From Clostridium weizhouense (GTDB lineage Bacteria; Bacillota; Clostridia; Clostridiales; Clostridiaceae), in the NCBI RefSeq assembly GCF_019431045.1, contig NZ_JAHXPT010000004.1:186001-250000 (forward strand): 64,000 nt of DNA, given 5' to 3'. Under the pieces are notes generated by a model. The model made no database searches. It was not told where the DNA came from and worked only from the letters and a program-made list of their open reading frames with translations. Of this stretch, positions 46,566-55,018 are shown one piece after another. Both the position numbers and the translations under genes were made by a program. Each line of letters starts with the position of its first letter. The first letter of the stretch is position 1.

Positions 46566-48122
46566 ATGAGCGTACTTATTGTTAAAGAGATGAATCATGG
46601 ATTTGGCGATAGAGCCATATTTGAAGATGTTTCATTTAGATTATTAAAAGGAGAACATGTTGGACTTATTGGAGCTAATGGTGAAGGTAAATCAACATTT
46701 ATGAATATAGTAACTGGAAAGCTTCAACCAGATGAAGGTAAAGTAAGTTGGTCAAATAATGTTAGAGTTGGATATATGGATCAACACGCTGCCTTAACTA
46801 AAGGGCAAACTATAAGAGATGCTTTAAGAGATGCTTTTAAATATCTTTTTGAATTAGAAGCAGAAATGAATTCATTATATGAAAAAATGGGTGATTGTAC
46901 TGAAGATGAACTAAATAAAATGCTTGAAAGAACTGCTGTGATTCAAGATATGCTTGATCATAATGGATTTTATGTTATTGATCCAAAAGTTGAAGAAGTT
47001 GCTAAAGGTCTTGGACTTTTAGATTTAGGTCTTGATAGAGATGTAGATGACTTATCAGGAGGACAAAGAACTAAAATTCTTCTAGGAAAATTATTATTAG
47101 AAACTCCTGACATATTACTTTTAGATGAGCCTACTAACTATCTAGATGAAGAACATATAGAATGGCTTAAAAGATACCTTCAATCATATGAAAATGCGTT
47201 TATCTTAATATCACATGATATTCCATTTTTAAATTCAGTAGTTAATTTAATCTATCATGTAGAAGATAGAAAATTAACTAGATATGTTGGAGATTATAAT
47301 GAATTCCAAAGAATATATGAAGAAAATAAGAAGAAATTAGAAGCTGCATATGAAAAACAACAAAAAGAAATTGCTAGATTAGAAGATTTTGTTGCTAGAA
47401 ATAAAGCTAATGTTGCTACTGCTAATATGGCTAAATCTAGACAAAAGAAATTAGATAAAATGGACATAATTGAATTATCAAAAGAGAAACCAAAGCCAGA
47501 ATTTAATTTTAAATCTGCTAGAGCTTCAGGTAAAGTTATTTTTGAAACTAAAGATTTGGTTATAGGATATGACTCCCCTCTTACAAAACCTTTAAATTTA
47601 TATATGGAACGAGGACAAAAAATTGCTTTAGTTGGTGCTAATGGCCTTGGTAAATCAACACTTTTAAAGAGTTTACTTGGAATAATAAAACCATTAAGTG
47701 GTGAAGTCCATTTAGGTGATTATCAATACATAGGATATTTTGAACAAGAAGATAGAACTGATAATAAAAATACATGTATAGATGAAGTTTGGCAAGAATT
47801 CCCTGGATTTACTCAATATCAAATAAGAGCAGCACTTGCTAAATGTGGCCTTACAACAAAACAATTAGAATCTCAAATAAGAGTTTTATCAGGTGGAGAA
47901 GCTGCCAAAGTTAGACTTTGTAAAATAATAAATAATGAAACAAACATATTAATACTAGACGAACCTACTAATCACTTAGATGTTGATGCAAAAGAAGATC
48001 TTAAACGAGCATTAAAAGGATATAAAGGATCAATACTTCTTGTATCACATGAACCTGAGTTTTATAGAGACATAATTACTGAAACTTGGAATTGTGAAGA
48101 TTGGACAACTAAGATTGTTTAA
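46566..48122 (+). CDS. ABC-F family ATPase (YkpA/YbiT-like)
   Basis: The 518-residue protein has two ATPase domains and no membrane part. Domain 1 has Walker A 'GANGEGKSTFMN', signature 'DLSGGQRTKILLGKLLL' and Walker B 'ILLLDEPTNYLD'. Domain 2 has 'GANGLGKSTLLKSLLG', 'LSGGEAAKVRLCKI' and 'ILILDEPTNHLD'. The linker has charged helices ('KKKLEAAYEKQQKEIARLED') as in ABC-F ribosome-associated factors. It is closer to the housekeeping YkpA/YbiT type than to classic antibiotic resistance types. The ribosome binding site directly before the ATG is unusually weak for this window (AGG only). Confidence 0.9.
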   Translation: MSVLIVKEMNHGFGDRAIFEDVSFRLLKGEHVGLIGANGEGKSTFMNIVTGKLQPDEGKVSWSNNVRVGYMDQHAALTKGQTIRDALRDAFKYLFELEAEMNSLYEKMGDCTEDELNKMLERTAVIQDMLDHNGFYVIDPKVEEVAKGLGLLDLGLDRDVDDLSGGQRTKILLGKLLLETPDILLLDEPTNYLDEEHIEWLKRYLQSYENAFILISHDIPFLNSVVNLIYHVEDRKLTRYVGDYNEFQRIYEENKKKLEAAYEKQQKEIARLEDFVARNKANVATANMAKSRQKKLDKMDIIELSKEKPKPEFNFKSARASGKVIFETKDLVIGYDSPLTKPLNLYMERGQKIALVGANGLGKSTLLKSLLGIIKPLSGEVHLGDYQYIGYFEQEDRTDNKNTCIDEVWQEFPGFTQYQIRAALAKCGLTTKQLESQIRVLSGGEAAKVRLCKIINNETNILILDEPTNHLDVDAKEDLKRALKGYKGSILLVSHEPEFYRDIITETWNCEDWTTKIV

Positions 48123-48147
48123 ATAAGATAAATATAAATAGTATGTT

Positions 48148-48187
48148 AAAGGAGGCTAAATAGGATAATTATTTAGTCTCCTTTTTG
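48148..48187 (+). terminator. Intrinsic terminator of the ABC-F gene
   Basis: AAAGGAGGCTAAATA pairs with ATTTAGTCTCCTTT, with one bulge, around a short loop. T-tract follows, 25 bases past the stop. Confidence 0.8.
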
Positions 48188-48534
48188 TATAAAACTCTAA
48201 TAAATATAAGTACTAACTATATAAAAAAATTTTCAAATGTATATCTTACTTAAATTATTTCATTACTTAATTAAAAACTTTTTATTTTTTTATTTTTTTA
48301 TTTTTTTAATATACTTAAATTTTACATAAAAACCACAAATCAAACTCGTTTCCATAAATCTAATATTGTCTTTAAATTCAGAATATTATATTATTTAATC
48401 ACAAGGTAAGCACGGGGGAGGCTTACTAGTAAAGTATATATAAATTTTATATTTAAATTAAGCAATTATAAAAAAGAAATATTTTTAATTCAATCTTTTA
48501 TCTAACAAAATTTAACAAAAGAGGAGAGTTATTA
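48188..48534. other. Intergenic region before the cell-wall-binding protein gene
   Basis: No gene is visible. A T-rich low-complexity run of about three and a half units of TATTTTTT lies at 48280-48309. A small hairpin GTAAGC-loop-GCTTAC (48406-48426) has the G-rich loop ACGGGGGAG. It does not fit a riboswitch class that I recognise. Confidence 0.4.
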
Positions 48535-49812
48535 ATGAGAGTAGAAAAATTAAAGAAAATAATATCTATTGCTATCGTAGGGGCTATAATCTCAACTGCA
48601 TTTCCAACAGGAGCAAATGCTACATGGAAACAAGATTCACAAAATAATTGGACTTGGTTAGAAAATGGTACTCAGGCAACAGGTTGGAAATATATTAAAG
48701 GAACTTGGTATTATTTTAATAATAATGGTGTTATGAAAACTGGTTGGTTAAAAGACTCAGACGGTAAATGGTACAATCTAGATAATTCTGGAGCCATGAA
48801 AACTGGTTGGATCAAAGACAAAGATGGTAAATGGTATAATCTAGATTCTAATGGTGCTATGAGAACTGGTTGGATCAAAGATAAAGATGGTAAATGGTAT
48901 AATTTAGATTCTAATGGTGCTATGAGAACTGGTTGGTTGAAGGATACTGATGGAAAATGGTACAACCTAGATGAAAGTGGTGCTATGAAAACTGGTTGGT
49001 TAAAGGATTCAAACGGTAAATGGTACAACCTTGCAGATAGTGGTGCTATGAGAACTGGTTGGATCAAAGACAAAGATGGTAAATGGTATTTTGCAAATTC
49101 ATCTGGCACAATGCTAACTGGCATAGTTGAAGTAAATGGTAAGACATACATCCTTGCTGATAGTGGTGAAATGAAAACTGGAACTATCGAACTTGAAGGT
49201 AAAAACTATACAGCTGATGAAAGTGGTGCAATCGTAGGAGACAAGCCAGATTGTGGCGATAACAAGTTTACTAATGAAGGAGTAAATATAATATTTAAAG
49301 CTACAACAAATGATTCACTATTAAATAATGAAGAAACTTTAGGACTAGTAGGAACAACTGCAACTAGTACTACTGGTGCAGCTGTAACAATAGTAGAAGG
49401 TAAAATATCTATTACATCAGTGAGTGAAGGAACTTCAAAAATCACAGTAACAGATGATTTAAATAATGAAGCAACAATAGATGTAACAATAGCAGCTGAT
49501 GGAACAATTACAATAGGAACAATCGTGAAATATGTTCCAGTATTGGATAAAACTGCAATAGACAATGCTTTAACAACTGCTGCTGCTGCTAAAGTTGATG
49601 TAGTAATAAGTACTGATGGAACTGATGTATCTACAACTTCTAAATGGGTAACTCAAGAAGTTAATGATGCATTAGATACAGCAATTACTGCAGCAACAAA
49701 TGCTAAAACTTCAGCTGTCACTGAACAAGATGTAACAGATGCTGTTACTGCATTAAACACAGCTATTAACATATACAATAATGCTAAAGCTGATGGTACA
49801 AAAGTAGATTAG
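48535..49812 (+). CDS. Secreted protein with choline-binding-type cell wall repeats
   Basis: The 425-residue protein begins with a signal peptide ('MRVEKLKKIISIAIVG', cleavage near 'ANA'). Residues 35-235 form about nine 20-21 residue repeats of the choline-binding/glucan-binding type; the core unit reads 'GWIKDKDGKWYNLDSNGAM'. Six carry the GW start and the aromatic WY pair that form ligand pockets. An Ig-like segment follows ('GKISITSVSEGTSKITVTDD'), then a helical Ala/Thr-rich segment ('VNDALDTAITAATNAKTSAV'). No catalytic domain is present. It should be exported and bind a wall or teichoic acid ligand non-covalently. The 63-base DNA repeats are nearly identical. GAGGAGAG precedes the ATG. 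Confidence 0.9.
   Translation: MRVEKLKKIISIAIVGAIISTAFPTGANATWKQDSQNNWTWLENGTQATGWKYIKGTWYYFNNNGVMKTGWLKDSDGKWYNLDNSGAMKTGWIKDKDGKWYNLDSNGAMRTGWIKDKDGKWYNLDSNGAMRTGWLKDTDGKWYNLDESGAMKTGWLKDSNGKWYNLADSGAMRTGWIKDKDGKWYFANSSGTMLTGIVEVNGKTYILADSGEMKTGTIELEGKNYTADESGAIVGDKPDCGDNKFTNEGVNIIFKATTNDSLLNNEETLGLVGTTATSTTGAAVTIVEGKISITSVSEGTSKITVTDDLNNEATIDVTIAADGTITIGTIVKYVPVLDKTAIDNALTTAAAAKVDVVISTDGTDVSTTSKWVTQEVNDALDTAITAATNAKTSAVTEQDVTDAVTALNTAINIYNNAKADGTKVD
48742..49098 (+). repeat. Tandem 63-bp coding repeats
   Basis: Six successive 63-base units encode 21-residue wall-binding repeats. Units 48805-48867 and 48868-48930 are identical at 61 of 63 bases, a sign of recent duplication or gene conversion. 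Confidence 0.85.
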
Positions 49813-49818
49813 GCAATT

Positions 49819-49848
49819 AAAATGGTAGATCTTTTGATCTACCATTTT
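49819..49848. terminator. Bidirectional intrinsic terminator
   Basis: Perfect 13-base arms AAAATGGTAGATC and complement (49819-49831, 49836-49848) enclose TTTT between the convergent stops at 49812 and 49852. Confidence 0.9.
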
Positions 49849-49851
49849 AAT

Positions 49852-51309
49852 TTATCTATTATTCTTTTTATTAGTTTTATCATATATTCTCATAAGTTTA
49901 CCCTTTAAATTCCTTATTTCTTTTGTAAGAAGTAAAATTTTATCTTGTGCTTTTAAAAAGTTTTCTTTTAAAACAAATATTTCTTCTTCTTTTTCTTTAT
50001 TCATCTTCTCTAATAATTTAATTTTTTCTTCTCTATTAATTAAATTTCCTTGAAGTAAATTTGTATTTTCATTTAGTTCTCCCTTTAAACTTATAAATTT
50101 AGTATAAGCTTTATTTATAGTTTTAAATTTTCTTTCATAAAACTGAGTTTGCATTTTTTGTTCTTCCAAATGGTATTTTAATTCAGCTATTGATTGCTCA
50201 TTTTTTTTAAATGCTTTTTCATATAGTAAAATATTTAAAAATATTTGAGTCATATAATATTCCATATATAATAAATACTCATTATTATTTTTAATACTTG
50301 GAGCTAAATCAGTACAAATTAAATATTGTAAGCTATCATCATCAGTAACATATATTTCATTAACTAATAAACCTCTTCTGTCTCTAGTATCATTTGATAT
50401 ATATCCTGCTTTATAAAGACATGATGAACCTATTGATTGTTCATAAGGTGGATTACTAAAGTTATTTCCATTATTTATAGAAAAATTGCTATAAAGTTGG
50501 TTATCCATTACCCAAAAACACCATATCTCACCATACATTATAAAAATTAAACATGATTCTATATTTTCACCTTTAAATAATTTATTATTTTTTAAATTCA
50601 AATTATTACCATGTATATAAATTAAATTATCTATACTTCCCTCTTTTTTTATATATAATGCATGTACAGTACTTTTAAACATTATTGCAGAATAATTAGT
50701 AAAAGGATTAATACTTACATCTATCAAATTAAAATCAGACCATCTTTCAATATTATTGTCAAAAAGTTTATAACCGATCTCATGTTTATCTCCGAATCTC
50801 TGATACATAAGAAATAAATTTTTATTATGTGATAAATAAAAATTATATGGCGATTTATAATTATATTTAATTGTATCTATTATTTTAGGATTAGATAAAT
50901 TATTTCTTTCATCAATACTTTCGTGAAAAAGTGTTGTAGTATTATCTTTTCTGTTTAAAACACTAAAAATTATATGAATTTTATCTTTACTACTAACTGC
51001 TTTGAAATTAATATCAAAATTTTTACTTTTTTGATTTTTTAATATTTCTTTATTTCTCCAACCTATTCCATCATACTTGCTTAATATTATAGTCCCTGTT
51101 AAATCCTGATATAAAACATTTATACTATCATCTGAAAATAACATTACTGAAAAATTTTTTGAAACTTTGTCGTTAATCACATAATATTCAGACCAACTAT
51201 TCTCTTTTAAAAATTTATATATTAATCCTTTATCTTCTTTAAATTGAAAATTCCACAATGTACCATTGTTTTGTTTTATAATATAAAAATTTTCATTGTT
51301 AATTAACAT
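49852..51309 (-). CDS. Putative beta-propeller plus coiled-coil protein, unknown function
   Basis: I do not recognise a named family. The first 330 or so residues of this 485-residue protein show repeated beta-strand blocks of about 45-50 residues ('SDDSINVLYQDLTGTIILSK', 'KDKIHIIFSVLNRKDNTTTL', 'NKNLFLMYQRFGDKHEIGYK', 'MYGEIWCFWVMDNQLYSNF'). This is the look of a sialidase-like or WD-type propeller without Asp boxes. From about 365 to the end it is helical and charged ('LINREEKIKLLEKMNKEKEE'), a coiled coil. There is no signal peptide or membrane span, so it is cytoplasmic, or a spore component made in the mother cell. It is transcribed away from the Cys-rich gene. Confidence 0.7.
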   Translation of the reverse strand: MLINNENFYIIKQNNGTLWNFQFKEDKGLIYKFLKENSWSEYYVINDKVSKNFSVMLFSDDSINVLYQDLTGTIILSKYDGIGWRNKEILKNQKSKNFDINFKAVSSKDKIHIIFSVLNRKDNTTTLFHESIDERNNLSNPKIIDTIKYNYKSPYNFYLSHNKNLFLMYQRFGDKHEIGYKLFDNNIERWSDFNLIDVSINPFTNYSAIMFKSTVHALYIKKEGSIDNLIYIHGNNLNLKNNKLFKGENIESCLIFIMYGEIWCFWVMDNQLYSNFSINNGNNFSNPPYEQSIGSSCLYKAGYISNDTRDRRGLLVNEIYVTDDDSLQYLICTDLAPSIKNNNEYLLYMEYYMTQIFLNILLYEKAFKKNEQSIAELKYHLEEQKMQTQFYERKFKTINKAYTKFISLKGELNENTNLLQGNLINREEKIKLLEKMNKEKEEEIFVLKENFLKAQDKILLLTKEIRNLKGKLMRIYDKTNKKNNR

Positions 51310-51463
51310 TACTTTATTCCTTTCTAATAATATTTCTTTATATAAAATATGATTAAGTAACTGATATTGATAATTTAAAATCTAATTAAAATAGTAGCAA
51401 TATTAAAAACTACTCATAAAATATTAATATATAATTATTTTTTTACAAAGGAGATACGTTAAT

Positions 51464-52159
51464 ATGAAAGATATACAAGAAATAATGACAGAAATGGAAA
51501 CTTTAGATAAAGAAATAGCTGCTACTAATCAAGAAGAGAATGAAACTAAAGAAAGTTGTTTAGGATGTGGACAAAAAGGTTCAGGAAATCGTTATTGTCC
51601 AAAAATTAATCCTTATGTAAAACTTTGTTGTACAACAATTGTAAAAACTTTCAAAGTAAATGAAGCTGCTCTTGCAGATTCTAAAAATTTAACATTTATC
51701 TACGATCCTAATTGTTTAAATGCCATTGTAGAAGAAATTAGAGTTCCTATATGTGATGGTTGTTCAGAATGTACCGCATACTTTGTAAAAATAGTTGGTT
51801 GTATTCCATTCGCATTTAGTGCTCGAAATGCCCTTTCAGGAACTTATAAGAATAAACCTACTTGCCCTACTGGAGCATTTAGTGATGTATGTTGCCAATG
51901 CTGTATCTGTGTAGATAAATATGTGGCATGTTATGCTAGTAAACAAGAAGCTGAAGATGCAATCCCAGGAATTGTAGCTACAATAAAAGCCTGTAGCGCA
52001 TCAATTATGGGCCCTGCCGCTGAATTAGTTCACTGTGAAGCTAAAGGTGGTCCTCTTTGTAATTGCTGGTTACACAAATGTAAAAATGAAACTTATGTAA
52101 AATTTGAAGCAACTCTTAACCTTCTACCACAACCATGTGTTAATGGTAAAGCAAAATAA
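51464..52159 (+). CDS. Cysteine-rich protein, possibly spore surface
   Basis: The 231-residue protein contains 23 cysteines (10%), starting after an acidic N-terminal helix of about 30 residues. They are arranged as 'CLGCGQKGSGNRYC', 'KLCCTT', 'ICDGCSEC', 'VCCQCCIC' and 'LCNCWLHKC'. No signal peptide is present. The pattern is not a zinc finger or ferredoxin. Beta-rich stretches lie between the clusters ('IVKTFKVNEAALADSKNLTF'). Cys-rich proteins without export signals are typical of clostridial spore coat or exosporium, where they cross-link by disulfides; this role is inferred. AAAGGAG precedes the ATG. A terminator follows. The divergent propeller/coiled-coil gene may belong with it. Confidence 0.7.
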   Translation: MKDIQEIMTEMETLDKEIAATNQEENETKESCLGCGQKGSGNRYCPKINPYVKLCCTTIVKTFKVNEAALADSKNLTFIYDPNCLNAIVEEIRVPICDGCSECTAYFVKIVGCIPFAFSARNALSGTYKNKPTCPTGAFSDVCCQCCICVDKYVACYASKQEAEDAIPGIVATIKACSASIMGPAAELVHCEAKGGPLCNCWLHKCKNETYVKFEATLNLLPQPCVNGKAK

Positions 52160-52564
52160 ATAGCTTTAAATAAATAATATCTAAAATTTAAGTTTCATAT
52201 GTATAATTTATGTAAACTACTTTGAATTTAATAAACAAAAGGTTATTAAAAATAATAAACTTAATTATAAAATTTATTTTATAATTTTAGAATAATAAAA
52301 ACCATAATAATTATTTATTATGGTTTTTATTATGATTAAATTTTTGACAACATTAATTACTGTTTATATATTGCTTTAAATTTAATATATATTCCATTTA
52401 ATACATAATAAATAGAATAATATAATGAAATAAGAATATAATATCATTATATCAAAAATGCTCTGATATTTTTAATTACTTGACATTATTTTTGTTGGTG
52501 ATATTATAAAATTAATAAAATTTAAGTGTATATTATATATATCTAAAAAAGGGGTTATATAAAA
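52160..52564. other. Intergenic region before threonine ammonia-lyase
   Basis: About 400 AT-rich bases hold the terminator of the Cys-rich gene and a TTGACA at 52480-52485. ATTATA lies 17 bases farther on, a possible promoter of the next gene. No T-box leader is recognisable. Confidence 0.4.
52294..52331 (+). terminator. Intrinsic terminator of the Cys-rich gene
   Basis: Perfect 17-base arms AATAAAAACCATAATAA and complement (52294-52310, 52315-52331) with a four-base loop lie about 135 bases past the stop, with little sequence complexity between. Confidence 0.7.
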
Positions 52565-53785
52565 ATGATGACATTAGAAAAATTTGAACAAGCATACGAA
52601 GCTGTGCAAAAAGTAATTTTAAAAACAAAATTAGTTTATAGTGATTATTATTCAGATTTAAGTGGTAATAAAGTTTACTTAAAAACTGAAAATCTTCAGA
52701 AAACTGGGGCTTATAAAATTAGAGGGGCTTATTATAAAATTAGTACTCTTGGGGATGAAGAAAGAGATAAAGGATTAATTACAGCCTCTGCTGGTAATCA
52801 TGCACAAGGTGTTGCATATGCAGCACAATTATATAAAGCAAAAGCAATAATAGTTATGCCTAAAACAACTCCTCTTATAAAAGTAAATCGTACTAAATCA
52901 TATGGAGCAGAAGTAATTTTACATGGAGATGTTTATGATGAAGCTTGCAATTATGCATTAGAACTTGCAAAAGAGAAAGGATATACTTTTATACATCCTT
53001 TTGATGACTTAGATATAGCAACTGGTCAATCTTCTATTGCAATGGAAATCTTAAAAGAACTTCCAACAGTTGATGTTATATTAGTTCCAATTGGAGGCGG
53101 TGGACTCGCAGCTGGTGTTTCTACTTTAGTTAAACTTCTTAATCCAAATATAAAAGTAATAGGAGTAGAACCTGCTGGTGCTAATTGTATGCAAGAATCT
53201 CTAAAGTGTGGACATGTTGTTACACTACCTTCTATAGATACTATTGCAGATGGTACAGCTGTTAAAACTCCAGGAACAAAAATTTTTTCATATATTCAAA
53301 AAAATATTGATGATATTATTACTATTGAAGATAAAGAATTAATTGTTGCATTTTTAGATATGCTAGAAAATCATAAAATGCTTGCAGAAAATTCAGGATT
53401 ATTAACAGTTGCTGCACTTAAACATTTAAACTTTAAAGGGAAAAAAATAGTTTCTATTATTAGTGGTGGTAATATGGATGTGATTACATTTGCATCATTA
53501 GTTCAACATGGCTTAATTGAAAGAGAACGTATATGTACTTTATCTGTTCTACTTCCAGATAAACCTGGCGAATTAACAAATGTTTCTAAAGTAATTGCAG
53601 ACTCTAAAGGAAATATAATAAAGCTTGATCATAATCAATTCGTTAATATTAATAGAAATAGTGCTGTAGAACTTCAAATAACTATGGAAACCTTTGGACA
53701 TGAACATAAAGAAGCTATTATAGAAGCTCTTAAAAATAGTGGATATGATCCTAAAGAGTTGAGACCTAAAGTTATTTATCAATAA
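52565..53785 (+). CDS. ilvA: Threonine ammonia-lyase
   Basis: The 406-residue PLP enzyme deaminates threonine to 2-oxobutanoate. The PLP lysine is in 'KTGAYKIRGAYYK', the glycine loop is 'PIGGGGLAAGVSTLV', and 'ISGGNMDVITFA' closes the fold. A C-terminal ACT-like domain starts 'CTLSVLLPDKPGELTNVSKV'. This architecture (catabolic fold plus one ACT domain) is common in clostridia and could serve isoleucine synthesis or fermentation of threonine, so tdcB is an alternative symbol. The start is at one of two adjacent ATG codons after AAAGGGG. It is monocistronic. Confidence 0.92.
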   Translation: MMTLEKFEQAYEAVQKVILKTKLVYSDYYSDLSGNKVYLKTENLQKTGAYKIRGAYYKISTLGDEERDKGLITASAGNHAQGVAYAAQLYKAKAIIVMPKTTPLIKVNRTKSYGAEVILHGDVYDEACNYALELAKEKGYTFIHPFDDLDIATGQSSIAMEILKELPTVDVILVPIGGGGLAAGVSTLVKLLNPNIKVIGVEPAGANCMQESLKCGHVVTLPSIDTIADGTAVKTPGTKIFSYIQKNIDDIITIEDKELIVAFLDMLENHKMLAENSGLLTVAALKHLNFKGKKIVSIISGGNMDVITFASLVQHGLIERERICTLSVLLPDKPGELTNVSKVIADSKGNIIKLDHNQFVNINRNSAVELQITMETFGHEHKEAIIEALKNSGYDPKELRPKVIYQ

Positions 53786-53826
53786 AATATGGGTTAGTAG
53801 GTATAATACTTACTAACCTATATTTT
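53786..53826 (+). terminator. Intrinsic terminator of threonine ammonia-lyase
   Basis: AATATGGGTTAGTA pairs with TACTAACCTATATT, with a bulge, directly after the stop codon, followed by TTATTC. Confidence 0.7.
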
Positions 53827-53884
53827 ATTCTAGTGAACTTAGATTATATTTTAAGTGAGTATTTTAAAATACAGACTTTATTTT

Positions 53885-54190
53885 CTAACTTCTTTTTATA
53901 TATTCATTAAGTCTATTCTTTGCTAAAAAACTTATTTCTTGATGACAGTAATTTAATTCATTCAATTCCCCTATTTTTATAGTAAGTATCTCTTCTGCTA
54001 TTTCTAAACATTTACATATAAAATCATCATAATTATTAGAATCCAAATTTTCTAATTTATCATTTATAGGTTTTGGAATATTTAAGTCACTTTCATCTTC
54101 AAATCCATATAATTGATAAACTTCTAACTTATCAACTAACTCCATAACAATTGCTATTATTTCATTTGTCGTAAATATATCTATCTTCAT
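53885..54190 (-). CDS. Small acidic protein, unknown function
   Basis: The 101-residue product is predicted to be helical: 'TTNEIIAIVMELVDKLEVYQ', then an acidic loop 'GFEDESDLNIPKP', then 'DFICKCLEIAEEILTIKIGE'. No membrane segment or known motif is seen. AGGAG lies nine bases before the ATG. Upstream, TGAACA and TATATT are 17 bases apart on the reverse strand, similar to motifs at two other promoters in this window. Function cannot be assigned. Confidence 0.65.
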   Translation of the reverse strand: MKIDIFTTNEIIAIVMELVDKLEVYQLYGFEDESDLNIPKPINDKLENLDSNNYDDFICKCLEIAEEILTIKIGELNELNYCHQEISFLAKNRLNEYIKRS

Positions 54191-54488
54191 AATATTCTCC
54201 TAATTAACTTTAATATATAAGTTCAAATAAATTTTGTTCATTAATATAAATATTATAGAATATTTATAAATGCTATGATTCACCAATACAGTGAGGAACT
54301 TATATAAAAAATTTATTATATATATGCTTATAACGAGATATCGTTAATTAAAGGTATAATTCTCTATAAAAATTATATAAAAGATTATAATTATATTAAC
54401 TTAATTAGAACATATATATATTAAATTAAAATAATCTTTCTTTATTATATTCAAATATTATTTTAACATATTTTTATCATCTATACTT
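54191..54488. other. Intergenic region with dispersed repeat family C copy 2
   Basis: This holds GTTCA direct repeats at 54221-54225 and 54236-54240, upstream of the reverse gene that starts at 54190. Around 54335-54420 lies a second copy of the sequence seen at 35745-35826. No gene is visible. Confidence 0.45.
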
Positions 54489-54830
54489 TTATTTAAAATA
54501 TAAATTATAATATCTATCTATTTTTTTCTTTATCTCTTCAATACTAGAATATTTAGATTCTCTAAAAGCCTCTTTCCCATCAATAAAAAATATCATTATA
54601 GGAACAGAATACACATTAAAATATGCTGATATATCAATTGATGTATCCCCTAAAACTTCACACATTTTAATATTACTATAATCATAGATTAACTCTCTAA
54701 TTTTCTCTTTTAGAATAATACACGCTCCACAAGTATTTGTAGAAAAATATATTACAGACATATTATTTTGTTTAATAAATTCTTTAGCTTCTGTTTTGCT
54801 TTTTAATATATTTACTATATTTCCCACCAC
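54489..54830 (-). CDS. Thioredoxin-like protein
   Basis: The 113-residue protein has a thioredoxin fold with the redox motif CGAC in 'VIYFSTNTCGACIILKEKI'. 'VYSVPIMIFFIDGKE' supplies the cis-Pro region. CGAC differs from the CGPC of classical thioredoxin, as in several small clostridial relatives. No signal peptide is present, so it is cytoplasmic. The start is uncertain: two consecutive GTG codons stand at the beginning and the only purine-rich site nearby is AAGAAAG. It is a possible partner of disulfide-rich proteins, but no link is shown. Confidence 0.75.
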   Translation of the reverse strand: MVGNIVNILKSKTEAKEFIKQNNMSVIYFSTNTCGACIILKEKIRELIYDYSNIKMCEVLGDTSIDISAYFNVYSVPIMIFFIDGKEAFRESKYSSIEEIKKKIDRYYNLYFK

Positions 54831-54934
54831 TTTCTTAAGTTATATTTATGTTAATTCAATAATACCTTCTAAAATTTTAGTTTTCTCTATAAGTTATAAT
54901 AATATTAATTCATTAATATTATTATTTATTGAAA

Positions 54935-54978
54935 AAAGTACTATTTCAAAATACTTTTTATATTTGAAATAGTACTTT
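54935..54978 (-). terminator. Intrinsic terminator of the NERD-chemoreceptor operon
   Basis: Perfect 16-base arms AAAGTACTATTTCAAA and complement (54935-54950, 54963-54978) lie 40 bases past the chemoreceptor stop, with six T following on the reverse strand. Confidence 0.85.
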
Positions 54979-55018
54979 ATTTTTTTACTTAAAACACAAT
55001 TTAATTTAAAATAAATTC

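Noticed and set aside
48280..48309. T-rich run as a phase-variable repeat
   Set aside because: Units are imperfect and few, and the run is far from any start codon; it looks like low-complexity sequence.
48406..48426. Hairpin with a G-rich loop considered as a c-di-GMP riboswitch
   Set aside because: The conserved GCAAA and tetraloop-receptor elements of known classes are not present; only a six-base stem is visible.
48711..49151. Reverse-strand open frame opposite the wall-binding repeats
   Set aside because: It is a shadow of the repeat-coding strand, showing the same 21-codon periodicity, with no ribosome binding site.
52160..52564. T-box leader before threonine ammonia-lyase
   Set aside because: No T-box sequence or matching antiterminator could be found, and the only hairpin is the terminator of the previous gene.
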